Assembly: GCA_023269565.1 (NCBI GenBank)
Contig: JAHFTD010000020.1
Location: 1-33,268, forward strand
Direction: 5' to 3'
DNA length: 33,268 nucleotides
Origin: Opitutaceae bacterium
GTDB taxonomy: Bacteria > Verrucomicrobiota > Verrucomicrobiia > Opitutales > Opitutaceae
The notes below the pieces were generated by a model. The model made no database searches and was not told where the DNA came from. It worked only from the letters and a program-made list of their open reading frames with translations. The position numbers and the translations under genes were made by a program. This document shows positions 7,858-17,196 of the stretch, in pieces (the stretch's first letter is position 1; the number at the start of each line of letters is the position of its first letter).

Positions 7858-8280
7858 ATGCATGGTGGCGACGGTCAAGGCGTTGGTGGAATCAAGAAGG
7901 CACGCATTGAGATCATCCCGCTCATTGACGTCATCTTTTTCCTGCTGGCCACCTTCGTGCTCTTCACCCTCTCGCTGAACAAGTCCAACGGCCTCAGCGT
8001 GCTGCTGCCAAGCTCCACCACCAGCATCCCCCGCGATCCGACCGGTTCACACACCATTTCGGTTACCTCCGACGGCACCCTCGCCTGGGACAAAGATCCC
8101 GTGACCCTCGACGAATTCCTTCAGCGTCTTGTCCAATACAAGGCGCAAGAACCCGACGGCCGCATCTTGATCAACGGCGACGAACGGGCGTTTTTCGCCC
8201 AAGCCATCTACGTTTTCGACGAGGCCCGCAAGGCCGGGTTCACAAAAGTATTCATCGAGACCCGCGTCCGGCAGAACTAA
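7858..8280 (+). CDS. exbD: ExbD/TolR-family protein, copy 1
   Basis: 140-residue single-pass inner-membrane protein. A short cytoplasmic head precedes a membrane segment (about residues 18-40) with the essential proton-path aspartate D24 in IIPLIDVIFFLLATFVLF. The periplasmic domain ends in ILINGDERAFFAQAIYVFDEARKAG, the ExbD fold signature. The membrane segment is nearly identical to that of the next gene, but the periplasmic parts differ clearly, so the two copies have diverged mainly outside the membrane. Confidence 0.93.
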   Translation: MHGGDGQGVGGIKKARIEIIPLIDVIFFLLATFVLFTLSLNKSNGLSVLLPSSTTSIPRDPTGSHTISVTSDGTLAWDKDPVTLDEFLQRLVQYKAQEPDGRILINGDERAFFAQAIYVFDEARKAGFTKVFIETRVRQN

Positions 8281-8328
8281 GAAACTCAAGTCCCACGCGT
8301 TATCTAATCAGCCCCGGACGAACTCCCC

Positions 8329-8763
8329 ATGGAAGGCGCAACCCAAATCAAAGTCCCGCACCGCAAGAAGGCGCGCATCGAGATCATCCCGCTGATCGAC
8401 GTCATCTTCTTCCTGCTCGCCACCTTCGTGCTCTTCACTCTTTCACTCAACCGCATCCAGTCGGTGCCGGTCGACCTGCCGGTGCCCAATCCCAATCCCA
8501 TGCAACCGAAAGACAAGGATGACATGGTGACCATTCAGGTCTCGGGCGAAGGCGCGGTGTTCTGGAATCGCGAGCTGATCGACATGTCGGAGCTCCCGTC
8601 CCGCATCGCCTATTACAAGACCCAGACACAGGATCCCCGGATCATGGTCGCCGGCGATGAGCGCGCCAAGTTCGGCGCGACTATCACCGTTCTCGATGAG
8701 ATTCGCAAGGCCGGCATCGAGAAATTCTCGATTGAAACCCGCACCCGCCCCACCGGCAAATAA
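8329..8763 (+). CDS. exbD: ExbD/TolR-family protein, copy 2
   Basis: 144 residues with the same layout as copy 1: D24 in the shared KKARIEIIPLIDVIFFLLAT membrane block, then a periplasmic domain with MVAGDERAKFGATITVLDEIRKAG. It shares the membrane segment with copy 1 and differs in the linker (PVDLPVPNPNPMQPKD here). A mixed ExbD dimer inside an ExbB pentamer is possible. It lies 48 bp after copy 1 and 15 bp before tonB. Confidence 0.93.
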   Translation: MEGATQIKVPHRKKARIEIIPLIDVIFFLLATFVLFTLSLNRIQSVPVDLPVPNPNPMQPKDKDDMVTIQVSGEGAVFWNRELIDMSELPSRIAYYKTQTQDPRIMVAGDERAKFGATITVLDEIRKAGIEKFSIETRTRPTGK

Positions 8764-8778
8764 CCCACGCTCGACGAC

Positions 8779-9435
8779 ATGCGCAGAGATCTCATCATCG
8801 GCATAGTGGTTTCGGTCTCCTTCCATCTGGCCGTGCTCTACGGTTTTCAGCCGCCCAAGCCGCAGGCCAAGAAGACCGTCGAGGATAAGTCCGAGCTGCT
8901 CCAGATGGACATGCCGCCGATCGAGCCGGACAAAGAGGAAAAGGTCGAGGAGCAGCAGGACGACGAACAGGTCAACCAGTTGGCGCCGCCCAGCCTCGTC
9001 GACTTGCCCACGGTCGTGCCGGTCAATGCCTTCGTGCAGCAAATTCAGCCGCCCCCGCCACCCGGCCTTACGGCGAACAAAGGCGCGGTCGTCATTCCCG
9101 TCAGTCGGCCGGGCTCGCAGCTCGGCAAGGGCATGAAGGATCTCTTCGACATCGCCAATCTCGATCAGGCCCCGGTCGCCAAATTCCAAGGGCCGCCTAG
9201 TTATCCCTTTGAAATGCGACGGGCCGGTATCAGCGGTGAAGTCTCGGTCGCCTTTATTGTCAGCAGTAACGGTGACGTTGTTGAAGCTTACGCCATTAAG
9301 TCAACTCAGCGCGAATTTGAGCAACCCGCCGTGCAGGCCGTCCTGAAATGGAAGTTTCGTCCCGGCCGCAAGGGTGGCCGCTCGGTGAACACCAGGATGA
9401 TGGTGCCCATCGCCTTCAACCTTTCCGACGAATGA
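8779..9435 (+). CDS. tonB: TonB energy-transducing protein
   Basis: 218 residues. An N-terminal membrane anchor (about 5-22) carries the conserved S12/H16 of SVSFHLAVL. A Pro/Glu/Lys-rich periplasm-spanning region follows (PPKPQ, PPIEPDKEEKVEE, PPPPPG). The C-terminal TonB domain (about 140-216) reads YPFEMRRAGISGEVSVAFIV and AVLKWKFRPGRKGGR. It couples the ExbBD proton channel to outer-membrane TonB-dependent receptors. Its stop overlaps the next start (ATGA at 9432-9435), so translation of the TPR gene is probably coupled to it. Confidence 0.93.
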   Translation: MRRDLIIGIVVSVSFHLAVLYGFQPPKPQAKKTVEDKSELLQMDMPPIEPDKEEKVEEQQDDEQVNQLAPPSLVDLPTVVPVNAFVQQIQPPPPPGLTANKGAVVIPVSRPGSQLGKGMKDLFDIANLDQAPVAKFQGPPSYPFEMRRAGISGEVSVAFIVSSNGDVVEAYAIKSTQREFEQPAVQAVLKWKFRPGRKGGRSVNTRMMVPIAFNLSDE

Positions 9436-10775
9436 CCCGCGCCATGCCCCCATCCTTTCGTCTTCTTCGCCGAAATCTGGCCGCCGCCTTCCTGCCCTGC
9501 CTGCTGGCGCTGACCGGACTGGCGGTGGAACGCGATTACAGTCTCAACGACAAGACCTCGGAGGAGCTGCAGAAAATCAAGCCGCTCACCGACGCCAAGA
9601 ATTGGGACGCCGGCATCGCGGTGCTCGACGCCCAACTGCCCAAGGTCGAGGCCAAGAGCTTTGACGCGGCCATTATCCTCCAGGTCAAAGGACAGCTGCT
9701 GCTGCAGAAGGGCGACTACCCGGCGGCCATCGAGCCGCTCGAGCGAGCCGTCGCACTATCCGATGCGCAAAGTCCCACCTATTTTGAGGAGAAGGCCACG
9801 CTCGAAATCGTGTATTACCTGTCCCAGCTCTATTATCAGGAGGCCACCACGGTCAAGAATCCGGTGCTGGTCGCCAGCTACTACGACAAGGCCGAGCAAG
9901 GGATGTCCCGCTGGGTGAAGACTACAAAAAAACCCACGGTCGAGTCCCTGATGTTCTACGCCTCGCTCCTCTACAACCATGCGGTGCAGAACCAGGATCA
10001 CCCGGACAACGAGATGGTCAAGCGGGCGCTGGAGCAGACCGACGCGGCTTTCCACTTGGGCGCCCGCCCCAAGGACAACCTCTATCTGCTCAAGCTCGCC
10101 TGCCTCCAGCAACTGAACCGCAACGCCGAGGCAGCGGAATACCTCGAACTGCTCGTCAAACAGAAGCCCGAGGTGAAAAATTACTGGCAGCAGCTGGCGG
10201 CCATCTACCTCACCCAGACGCAGGACATTCGCGCGATCTTGGCCATGGAAAGGGCCCAGACCTACGGGCATATGAATTCTTCCAAGGATCAGTTCAACCT
10301 CATCGGCCTCTACTTCAACATCGGCCAGTTTGAGCATGCCGCCGAGCTGCTGGAAACCGGACTCAAGAACGGAGTGATTGAAAACGAGACGAAAAACTGG
10401 GAACTGCTGGCCTATTCCTACCAGCAGCTGCATCGCGAATTCAAGGCCATTGAAATGCTCAAGGACGCGACCAAAGTCCTGTCCCGCCCCGGCCAGATAT
10501 ACTACCAGATCGCCCAGATTTATTACTCCCTCGACAAGGCCGACGACTCCATCGCCAACTTGCAGCTTTGCGTTTCCCATGGCGGCAGTAACAAGCCCCA
10601 CCAAGCCTACCTTTTCCTTGCCTATCTGGGCTATGAGCAAAAAAAATTCGACCTAGCCTTGGAGGCAGCCAACAAGGCCCTCGCCTTCCCCGAGGGGGTG
10701 AAGGAGGCCGCCAAGATGAAATCCGCCATAGTAGAGGCCATCAAGGAACGCGAAGCCAAGCTGGGCCGATTCTAA
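9432..10775 (+). CDS. Secreted tetratricopeptide-repeat protein
   Basis: 447 residues from the ATG that overlaps the tonB stop; an ATG at 9444 is an alternative. An N-terminal signal peptide (RLLRRNLAAAFLPCLLALTGLA) is followed by helical repeats of TPR type through most of the protein, for example KGDYPAAIEPLERAVAL, FNIGQFEHAAELLETGL and EQKKFDLALEAANKALAFPEGV. It probably acts in the periplasm as a scaffold. Placement directly after tonB with an ATGA overlap says it works with the ExbBD-TonB machine. I know of no assigned function. Confidence 0.85.
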   Translation: MTRAMPPSFRLLRRNLAAAFLPCLLALTGLAVERDYSLNDKTSEELQKIKPLTDAKNWDAGIAVLDAQLPKVEAKSFDAAIILQVKGQLLLQKGDYPAAIEPLERAVALSDAQSPTYFEEKATLEIVYYLSQLYYQEATTVKNPVLVASYYDKAEQGMSRWVKTTKKPTVESLMFYASLLYNHAVQNQDHPDNEMVKRALEQTDAAFHLGARPKDNLYLLKLACLQQLNRNAEAAEYLELLVKQKPEVKNYWQQLAAIYLTQTQDIRAILAMERAQTYGHMNSSKDQFNLIGLYFNIGQFEHAAELLETGLKNGVIENETKNWELLAYSYQQLHREFKAIEMLKDATKVLSRPGQIYYQIAQIYYSLDKADDSIANLQLCVSHGGSNKPHQAYLFLAYLGYEQKKFDLALEAANKALAFPEGVKEAAKMKSAIVEAIKEREAKLGRF

Positions 10776-10803
10776 CCCGCCAAAAGCAATCTCCCCTTCC
10801 ACC

Positions 10804-11340
10804 ATGAATAAAGTCTATATCATCGCCCCCTTGGTCGGCTGCCTGATCTTTGGTGGCATCTTCTACAATTTCAACCGAGGTTACGAAGCCAAGATCGTCG
10901 AGCGCAAGGCCGCCGCCGCCGTCGAGCTCAAGGAAAAGCAGAAACGCGACATCGCCGCGCGCGAGCAAGCCATCAAGGATGCCATCGGCGCACAGGAAAA
11001 ACGCAAGCAGGAGCGCCTTGAGAAGGAGAAACGCGAAGAGGAGGACAAAAAGGCCCAGCTCGATCTGGAGGACAAGCGCACCCGCACCTTCGACGAGAAA
11101 AAGCGCTTCCGTGAGCAAGTGGACCGCCTCAAAAAGGAACTCGCTGGCGTGCAGGAGGAGATCAAGAAAATCGAGGACGAGCGCAAGCGCCACCTCGACG
11201 AGGAGTCTTTCCTGAAGACCTACGTCAAACAGGCCGAGGCCAATGCCAAGTATTACTATGATTTGCTCGACAAGATCGCGGCCGCCGAGGCGGCCCGGGT
11301 TGCCGCCGAAGCCGCGGCAAAGGCCGCCAGTAAAGGCTGA
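10804..11340 (+). CDS. Membrane-anchored coiled-coil protein, copy 1
   Basis: 178 residues. MNKVYIIAPLVGCLIFGGIF forms one N-terminal membrane segment (about 5-22) that lacks a clear cleavage site. A long charged Lys/Glu/Arg helix, about residues 30-140, is a predicted coiled coil, and an Ala-rich tail ends the protein. The probable topology is a helix reaching into the periplasm. It starts 28 bp after the TPR gene. The N-terminal motif MNK-YII-P is shared with the next gene. No family is recognised, and low-complexity charge makes homology hard to judge by eye. Confidence 0.8.
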   Translation: MNKVYIIAPLVGCLIFGGIFYNFNRGYEAKIVERKAAAAVELKEKQKRDIAAREQAIKDAIGAQEKRKQERLEKEKREEEDKKAQLDLEDKRTRTFDEKKRFREQVDRLKKELAGVQEEIKKIEDERKRHLDEESFLKTYVKQAEANAKYYYDLLDKIAAAEAARVAAEAAAKAASKG

Positions 11341-11362
11341 ACCACTTTAATCCGCGTCACCC

Positions 11363-11893
11363 ATGAACAAATTTTACATCATCGTTCCGGTTACCCTCCT
11401 GGTGGTCTTCCTGTTCTTCTACAGGGCTGCCCTTAATGAGATGACCGCAAAGGAGAAGACCCATCAGGAGGAAGTCGCCCGCGTGCGCATCGACGAAGAG
11501 CACCGTAAAAAAGAGATCGAAGCCAAGGCCGAGGCTGACGCCCGGAAGCGCCAGGAGGACCGCGACCGCGAGGAACGCGAAAAAGCCGAGAACAAGCGCA
11601 AAAAATACGAAGATGGCATCAACCGACTGAAAGAGGATGTGACAACCAATCTCGCCGACTCCGACAAATTCTCAAAGGAGGCGAACGACCTTGAGCTCCA
11701 GATCAATAATCTCCGGAATCAGAAGGAGAAACTCAACCGCGAGACCTTTGAACTGGCGAAGCGCGTTGAGTTCGCAAAAATCGCCCGCCGCAACGCCGAG
11801 ATCGAGATCCAGCGCATGGTAGAAATGGTGGCAAAAAAAGTGGCGGACAGTTCCGTCGCCGCCATGCCAGCGCCACCGCCGCCAACGAAATAA
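11363..11893 (+). CDS. Membrane-anchored coiled-coil protein, copy 2
   Basis: 176 residues with the same plan as its upstream neighbour: MNKFYIIVPVTLLVVFLFFY as a membrane anchor (about 5-21), then a charged coiled coil (about 30-150), ending in a Pro-rich tail (APPPPTK). The pair probably arose by tandem duplication, and the equal lengths suggest the two may pair along their coils. It lies 22 bp after copy 1 and is the last gene of the operon; a terminator follows within 26 bp. Confidence 0.8.
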   Translation: MNKFYIIVPVTLLVVFLFFYRAALNEMTAKEKTHQEEVARVRIDEEHRKKEIEAKAEADARKRQEDRDREEREKAENKRKKYEDGINRLKEDVTTNLADSDKFSKEANDLELQINNLRNQKEKLNRETFELAKRVEFAKIARRNAEIEIQRMVEMVAKKVADSSVAAMPAPPPPTK

Positions 11894-11918
11894 TCTCGAT
11901 AACACCGCCCTCGATCCC

Positions 11919-11953
11919 TGGCCGCCTCGATGAATGAGGCGGCCATCTTATTT
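11919..11953 (+). terminator. Intrinsic terminator of the exbB-tonB operon
   Basis: A perfect 10-bp stem (TGGCCGCCTC at 11919-11928 with GAGGCGGCCA at 11936-11945) with a 7-nt loop is followed by TCTTATTT. It lies 26 bp after the last coiled-coil gene and ends the plus-strand operon. Confidence 0.8.
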
Positions 11954-12002
11954 CCCGGGAGGTGCGACGGCTAACACGGAGGCAAGAATTTGTTTGCTAC
12001 CG

Positions 12003-12022
12003 CCCGACCCGTCGGGTTTGTT
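12003..12022 (+). terminator. Second short hairpin before tRNA-Pro
   Basis: CCCGAC (12003-12008) and GTCGGG (12011-12016) are complementary around two bases and are followed by TTTGTT. It may be a back-up terminator that insulates tRNA-Pro. The loop is too tight for the innermost pair, so the effective stem is 5 bp. Confidence 0.35.
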
Positions 12023-12041
12023 GGCCGCTCATTTGCCGGAT

Positions 12042-12118
<77 letters not shown>

Positions 12119-12120
12119 CT

Positions 12121-12969
12121 TCAGATGAGAAACGGATTGAAACGGCGCTCGATGCCGACCGAGGTCAAAGGCCCGTGCCCGGGCGCCACCAGCATGTTGT
12201 CGGGCAGATTTTCCAGCACCCGCCGGGCGTGGGCGAGCTGCCGTTTGCAGCAGAAATACCCGCCGCCCAAAGAGCCAGCAAAGATAAGGTCGCCGGAAAT
12301 CAACAGATCGCCCGGGCCGGCCGGCCCCACCAATCCCAAGGTGTAGCAATTGTGCTCGGGGGCGTGACCCGGAGTATGCAGGGCGGTGATTTGCAGTCCA
12401 GCCACCACCACTTTTTCTCCTTCGCCAAGTCCGCGGCATTCCGGCCAGCGGCCGGTGGGGGGGCCGTAGAAATGACCGAGCCCACTTTCGCGCAGGACGG
12501 TGTCGAGTCCTCCGATGTGCTCAGCTTCATAGTGGGTGACAAAGACGGCATCCAGCCGGGTGATGCTGGCTGGCCAGGCGCGGTGCAATTCGGCATGGCT
12601 TGCGCCCGTATCGAATAAGACGGCGGAATCGCCGCCGGTAGTGACGAGATAAGCATTGGCCACTCCCACGCCGTAAGGCATCCGCAACGGGTGCAGCCGG
12701 AATGGCAGCCGGCCGGCTTCCGGACTGGGGTATTGTCCTTGGGCCAGGGCGCAGAGACCAACCTCGTTTAAATGCAGCACGCCGGCCAGACGACCGAGCT
12801 CGGAGGTGGTCAGCTCCGAGCGGTAATCGAGTGCGTCCTTGATCCTGCCCAGCTCGACCCCCGCAGTGGTCGCGACCATTTCCAGACCAAGACCGACATG
12901 CCGGATAGCCTTTTCCAGGACATCACCGAGTTCGTCCTCCAGCGCGGGCATTGTCGCATTCATGGGCAT
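12121..12969 (-). CDS. HTH-like plus metallo-beta-lactamase-fold protein
   Basis: 282 residues from the ATG at 12969 (ATGs at 12963 and 12951 also fit). Residues 10-75 are helical and look like a small HTH or dimerisation domain (LEMVATTAGVELGRIKDALDYR). Residues 95-282 form a metallo-beta-lactamase fold with ligands H146, E148, E150 and H151 in HYEAEH, then H202 (HTPGH), D227 (ISGD) and H265 (APGHG). The usual first motif is HxHxDH. The HxExEH seen here resembles the HxExDH diiron site of flavodiiron proteins, so an iron-binding or sensor role is possible. Substrate unknown. Divergent from pyrE across 52 bp. Confidence 0.8.
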   Translation of the reverse strand: MPMNATMPALEDELGDVLEKAIRHVGLGLEMVATTAGVELGRIKDALDYRSELTTSELGRLAGVLHLNEVGLCALAQGQYPSPEAGRLPFRLHPLRMPYGVGVANAYLVTTGGDSAVLFDTGASHAELHRAWPASITRLDAVFVTHYEAEHIGGLDTVLRESGLGHFYGPPTGRWPECRGLGEGEKVVVAGLQITALHTPGHAPEHNCYTLGLVGPAGPGDLLISGDLIFAGSLGGGYFCCKRQLAHARRVLENLPDNMLVAPGHGPLTSVGIERRFNPFLI

Positions 12970-12977
12970 ACCGGGAG

Positions 12978-12994
12978 AAAATGAATTCCATTTT
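12978..12994. promoter_or_regulatory. AT-rich dyad in pyrE divergent promoter
   Basis: AAAATG (12978-12983) and CATTTT (12989-12994) form a 6-bp dyad with a 5-nt centre in the 52-bp gap between two divergent genes. Its base composition differs sharply from its surroundings. An operator or promoter element is plausible; the HTH-like neighbour could be the binder, which is inference. Confidence 0.35.
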
Positions 12995-13021
12995 ACGGGG
13001 GAATGCCACACGTTTCCGCGC

Positions 13022-13591
13022 ATGGATGCCGTGCAACAGGAAGTTATCGACATTTTCACCCGCACCCGGGCGCTGCTGCAGGGGCATTTCGTCCTCCGCT
13101 CCGGGCTGCACAGCGGGCATTTCTTTCAGTGCGCACAGGTCTGTCAATACATGCCCGAGGTCGAGCGGCTGGGGGCGCTGTTGCATGCCTGTTTGCGCGG
13201 GCTGCAATTCTCCACGGTGCTGGCGCCGGCGATGGGCGGGCTGGTCATCGGGCAGGAGGTGGCCCGGCGCGCGCAGTGTCGTTTCATTTTTCCCGAGAAG
13301 GAAAACAACGCGCTGGTGCTGCGGCGCGGATTCATGATCACCCCGGGTGAGAAAATCCTGGTGGTGGAGGATGTCATCACCCGCGGCGGCCGCGTGCAGG
13401 AATGCCTCGACATCATCCGGCGCGCCGGCGGCGAATGCGCGGGCGTGGCCGTGCTGGTCGACCGTAGTGCCGGGCAGGTGAAGTTTTCCGTGCCGCTGTG
13501 GTCGCTGCTCGAAATGAGCTACCCCACCTACCCCGCCGACCGGTTGCCCGAATCGCTGGCCAAGCTGCCGGCAACGAAGCCGGGAAGTTGA
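13022..13591 (+). CDS. pyrE: Orotate phosphoribosyltransferase
   Basis: Joins orotate to PRPP to give OMP in pyrimidine synthesis. 189 residues from the ATG at 13022. The type I PRPP loop ILVVEDVITRGG lies at about residues 117-128, and the N-terminal block ALLQGHFVLRSGLHSGHF is the substrate side. APAMGGLVIGQEVARR carries the family glycine turn. Length is typical (about 180-215). An in-frame upstream extension to 12839 lies over the divergent gene and is not credible. Its co-substrate PRPP is made by prs further along the window. Confidence 0.93.
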   Translation: MDAVQQEVIDIFTRTRALLQGHFVLRSGLHSGHFFQCAQVCQYMPEVERLGALLHACLRGLQFSTVLAPAMGGLVIGQEVARRAQCRFIFPEKENNALVLRRGFMITPGEKILVVEDVITRGGRVQECLDIIRRAGGECAGVAVLVDRSAGQVKFSVPLWSLLEMSYPTYPADRLPESLAKLPATKPGS

Positions 13592-13653
13592 GCCCCTGGC
13601 CAGGAAGAACGGCGCACCAGGGATGTGCCGTCAAAATCGGCGAACCACCGCTA

Positions 13654-15072
<1,419 letters not shown>

Positions 15073-15129
15073 GTGGAAAAAGAGGCGATAAGCAGACAAT
15101 GACCCGCAGTGGCGGTTCCGCAACCTCAC

Positions 15130-16077
15130 TCAAAAACCCTTGATTTTGAAGAGACTGGTGACGCTCTCGTTGCTGTTAATGCGCAGGATGGCCTCGCCAA
15201 GCAGCGGAGCGATGTTCAGCACGGTGATTGGCAGGCCGCGCGGGTCGACAGGGACGGAATTGGTTGTGATCAGTTCGTCGATCACGCCGGACTTTAACCG
15301 CTCGTAGGCGATGTCATTCAACACACAATGACTGACGGCAGCGCGAATGCTGGTGGCCCCATTTTCACGGAGAATCTTGGCGGCAGCGGTGAGCGTGCCC
15401 GCAGTCTCGGTAATGTCGTCGACGAGGAGAACGTCGCAGCCCGCAACATCGCCGACGATACTGATGGCCTCAACCGTGGTGGCGCTGGTGCGGCGTTTGG
15501 CCACCATGCCAATGGAGGCGCCGAGCACATCGGCATAGGCCGCAGCCATCTTCATGCCCCCGACGTCGGGCGAGCAGACCACGAGCTTGTTGCTGCGCTT
15601 AGTGGCCAAGTATTGGAAAAGGACGGGCGAGGCGTAGAGGTGGTCGACGGGGATGTCAAAAAATCCCTGAATCTGCTGGCTGTGGAGATCCATCGTCAGC
15701 ACGCGGTTCGCGCCGGCGGCGACCAGCAGGTTGGCGACGAGCTTGGCGGTGATGGGAACGCGGGGCTGGTCCTTGCGATCCTGCCGGGCGTAGCCGTAGA
15801 ACGGCACCACTGCGGTGATACGGTGCGTCGACGCGCGGCGGGCGGCATCGATCATGATCAGCAATTCCATCAGGTGATGGTTGGTCGGCGGGCAGGTCGA
15901 CTGGATGATGAAGACATCCGCGCCGCGGATGTTCTCATTGATCTTTACGAACGATTCGCCATCCGGGAAACAGTTGACCGTGGCCTCTCCGAGCGGGGCA
16001 CCGATGCTCCTGCATATTTCCTCCGCCAAAGGGCGGTTGGATGATCCGGAAAAGATTTTCAGCCTCGTGTCCCTCAT
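15130..16077 (-). CDS. prs: Ribose-phosphate pyrophosphokinase
   Basis: Makes PRPP from ribose 5-phosphate and ATP. 315 residues, normal length. Seen: KIFSGSSNRPLAEEI at the N-terminus, FPDGESFVKI, the catalytic YGYARQDRKDQPR flap, the metal/ATP motif DLHSQQIQGFFDIP, and the PRPP loop VDDITETAGTL. In many bacteria prs lies beside rplY-pth; here those genes are at the other end of the same cluster. It is 40 bp after lpxD. Confidence 0.97.
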   Translation of the reverse strand: MRDTRLKIFSGSSNRPLAEEICRSIGAPLGEATVNCFPDGESFVKINENIRGADVFIIQSTCPPTNHHLMELLIMIDAARRASTHRITAVVPFYGYARQDRKDQPRVPITAKLVANLLVAAGANRVLTMDLHSQQIQGFFDIPVDHLYASPVLFQYLATKRSNKLVVCSPDVGGMKMAAAYADVLGASIGMVAKRRTSATTVEAISIVGDVAGCDVLLVDDITETAGTLTAAAKILRENGATSIRAAVSHCVLNDIAYERLKSGVIDELITTNSVPVDPRGLPITVLNIAPLLGEAILRINSNESVTSLFKIKGF

Positions 16078-16117
16078 ATCGCGGCTTGAGTAATGGAGAA
16101 CGGGAAGCCCGGGAAGA

Positions 16118-17149
16118 TTATTCTGGTTTTTTCTCCAGTGCCGCCACGCGCTTGAAGAGGTCGGGCAGCCTCTGGTGCAGGACCGCCAGGCGGCGCTCCA
16201 GCATAAAGGGGATGGCGGGGGTGCCGTTTACATAAGCCCCGGCCGGGACATTCGAGGTGACGCCGGCTCCACCCCCGACCTTGCTGCCCTTGGCGAGAGT
16301 GATGTGGCCGCCGAGACCGGCCTGGCCGCCCATGATGACATAGTCCTCCAAAGTGGTGCTGCCCGAGATGCCGACCTGCGCACAGAGGATGCAATGCCGG
16401 CCGATGACCACGTTGTGGGCGATCTGCACCAGGTTGTCGATCTTGGTGCCCTCCCCCACCATGGTCCGGCTGAAGCGGGCGCGATCAAGGGTGGAGTTGG
16501 CTCCGATCTCGACGTCATCGCCAATGACGACCGTGCCAATCTGCGGGACTTTTTCATGGCGACCCTGGACAAATTCATAACCGAAGCCGTCGGAGCCGAT
16601 GACCACGCCGGGCTGGAGCCGCACGCGGTTGGCCAGGGAACAGGTTGAGGCGATCAAGCAGCCGGGCATCACGAAGCAGCCTTTGCCGATGCGGGCATCG
16701 CGACCGACAAAGACCGAGGCCTGCAGCACACTGCCGGCACCGACCGACACGCCGTCCTCGATCACGCAGAACGGGCCGATGTGCGCGGTGGGGTCGATGA
16801 GGGCGGTCGGCGCCACGATTGCGCTCGGATGGATGCCGGCCGGCGGCTTGGGCCAAAGGGTTGACTCGATGCGGGCGCAAACTTTGGCCAGCGCGACCGA
16901 GGGATTGTCGACGTAAAGGAAAACCTGCCCGGCCCGGGGTTCGCCCGGGTAGTCTGGCGGCAGCAGCAGCACCGTGGCCAGCGAGTCAGCAACCTGCGCC
17001 TTATATTTCGCGTTGCCGAGGAAGGACAGGTCGCCGGCCCGTGCCGTCGTGAGCGAGGCAATGTCGCCGATGGTGCGCGTGGTTGTGCCGGCGGTGCGTT
17101 GGGCGCCGACGATGACGGCAATCTCAGCGGAGGTGTAAGCGACCTGCAT
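16118..17149 (-). CDS. lpxD: UDP-3-O-acylglucosamine N-acyltransferase
   Basis: Third step of lipid A synthesis: adds the N-linked acyl chain to UDP-3-O-acylglucosamine. 343 residues. An N-terminal uridine-binding domain (about 1-105) is followed by a left-handed beta-helix of hexapeptide repeats (about 108-305, e.g. [14 protein letters not shown] and [17 protein letters not shown]). The catalytic histidine lies in [13 protein letters not shown]-terminal helix ends it. An intrinsic terminator sits 6 bp before its ATG, so its expression may be set by read-through from skp. Confidence 0.95.
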   Translation of the reverse strand: MQVAYTSAEIAVIVGAQRTAGTTTRTIGDIASLTTARAGDLSFLGNAKYKAQVADSLATVLLLPPDYPGEPRAGQVFLYVDNPSVALAKVCARIESTLWPKPPAGIHPSAIVAPTALIDPTAHIGPFCVIEDGVSVGAGSVLQASVFVGRDARIGKGCFVMPGCLIASTCSLANRVRLQPGVVIGSDGFGYEFVQGRHEKVPQIGTVVIGDDVEIGANSTLDRARFSRTMVGEGTKIDNLVQIAHNVVIGRHCILCAQVGISGSTTLEDYVIMGGQAGLGGHITLAKGSKVGGGAGVTSNVPAGAYVNGTPAIPFMLERRLAVLHQRLPDLFKRVAALEKKPE

Positions 17150-17155
17150 GGCGAC

Positions 17156-17185
17156 AAAAAAGCCCTGTTCTGTCGAACAGGGCTT
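17156..17185 (-). terminator. Strong intrinsic terminator between skp and lpxD
   Basis: A perfect 11-bp stem (AAGCCCTGTTC at 17160-17170 with GAACAGGGCTT at 17175-17185), loop of 4, followed on the minus strand by six T (17161-17156). It starts 12 nt after the skp stop and its T-tract ends 6 nt before the lpxD ATG. It would cut the outer-membrane cluster in two unless it is read through. Confidence 0.85.
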
Positions 17186-17196
17186 GGCAAGATTTC

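Noticed and set aside
13609-13631. Imperfect hairpin between convergent pyrE and degQ as a bidirectional terminator
   Set aside because: The stem has a bulge, and no T-tract follows on either strand, so support is too weak.
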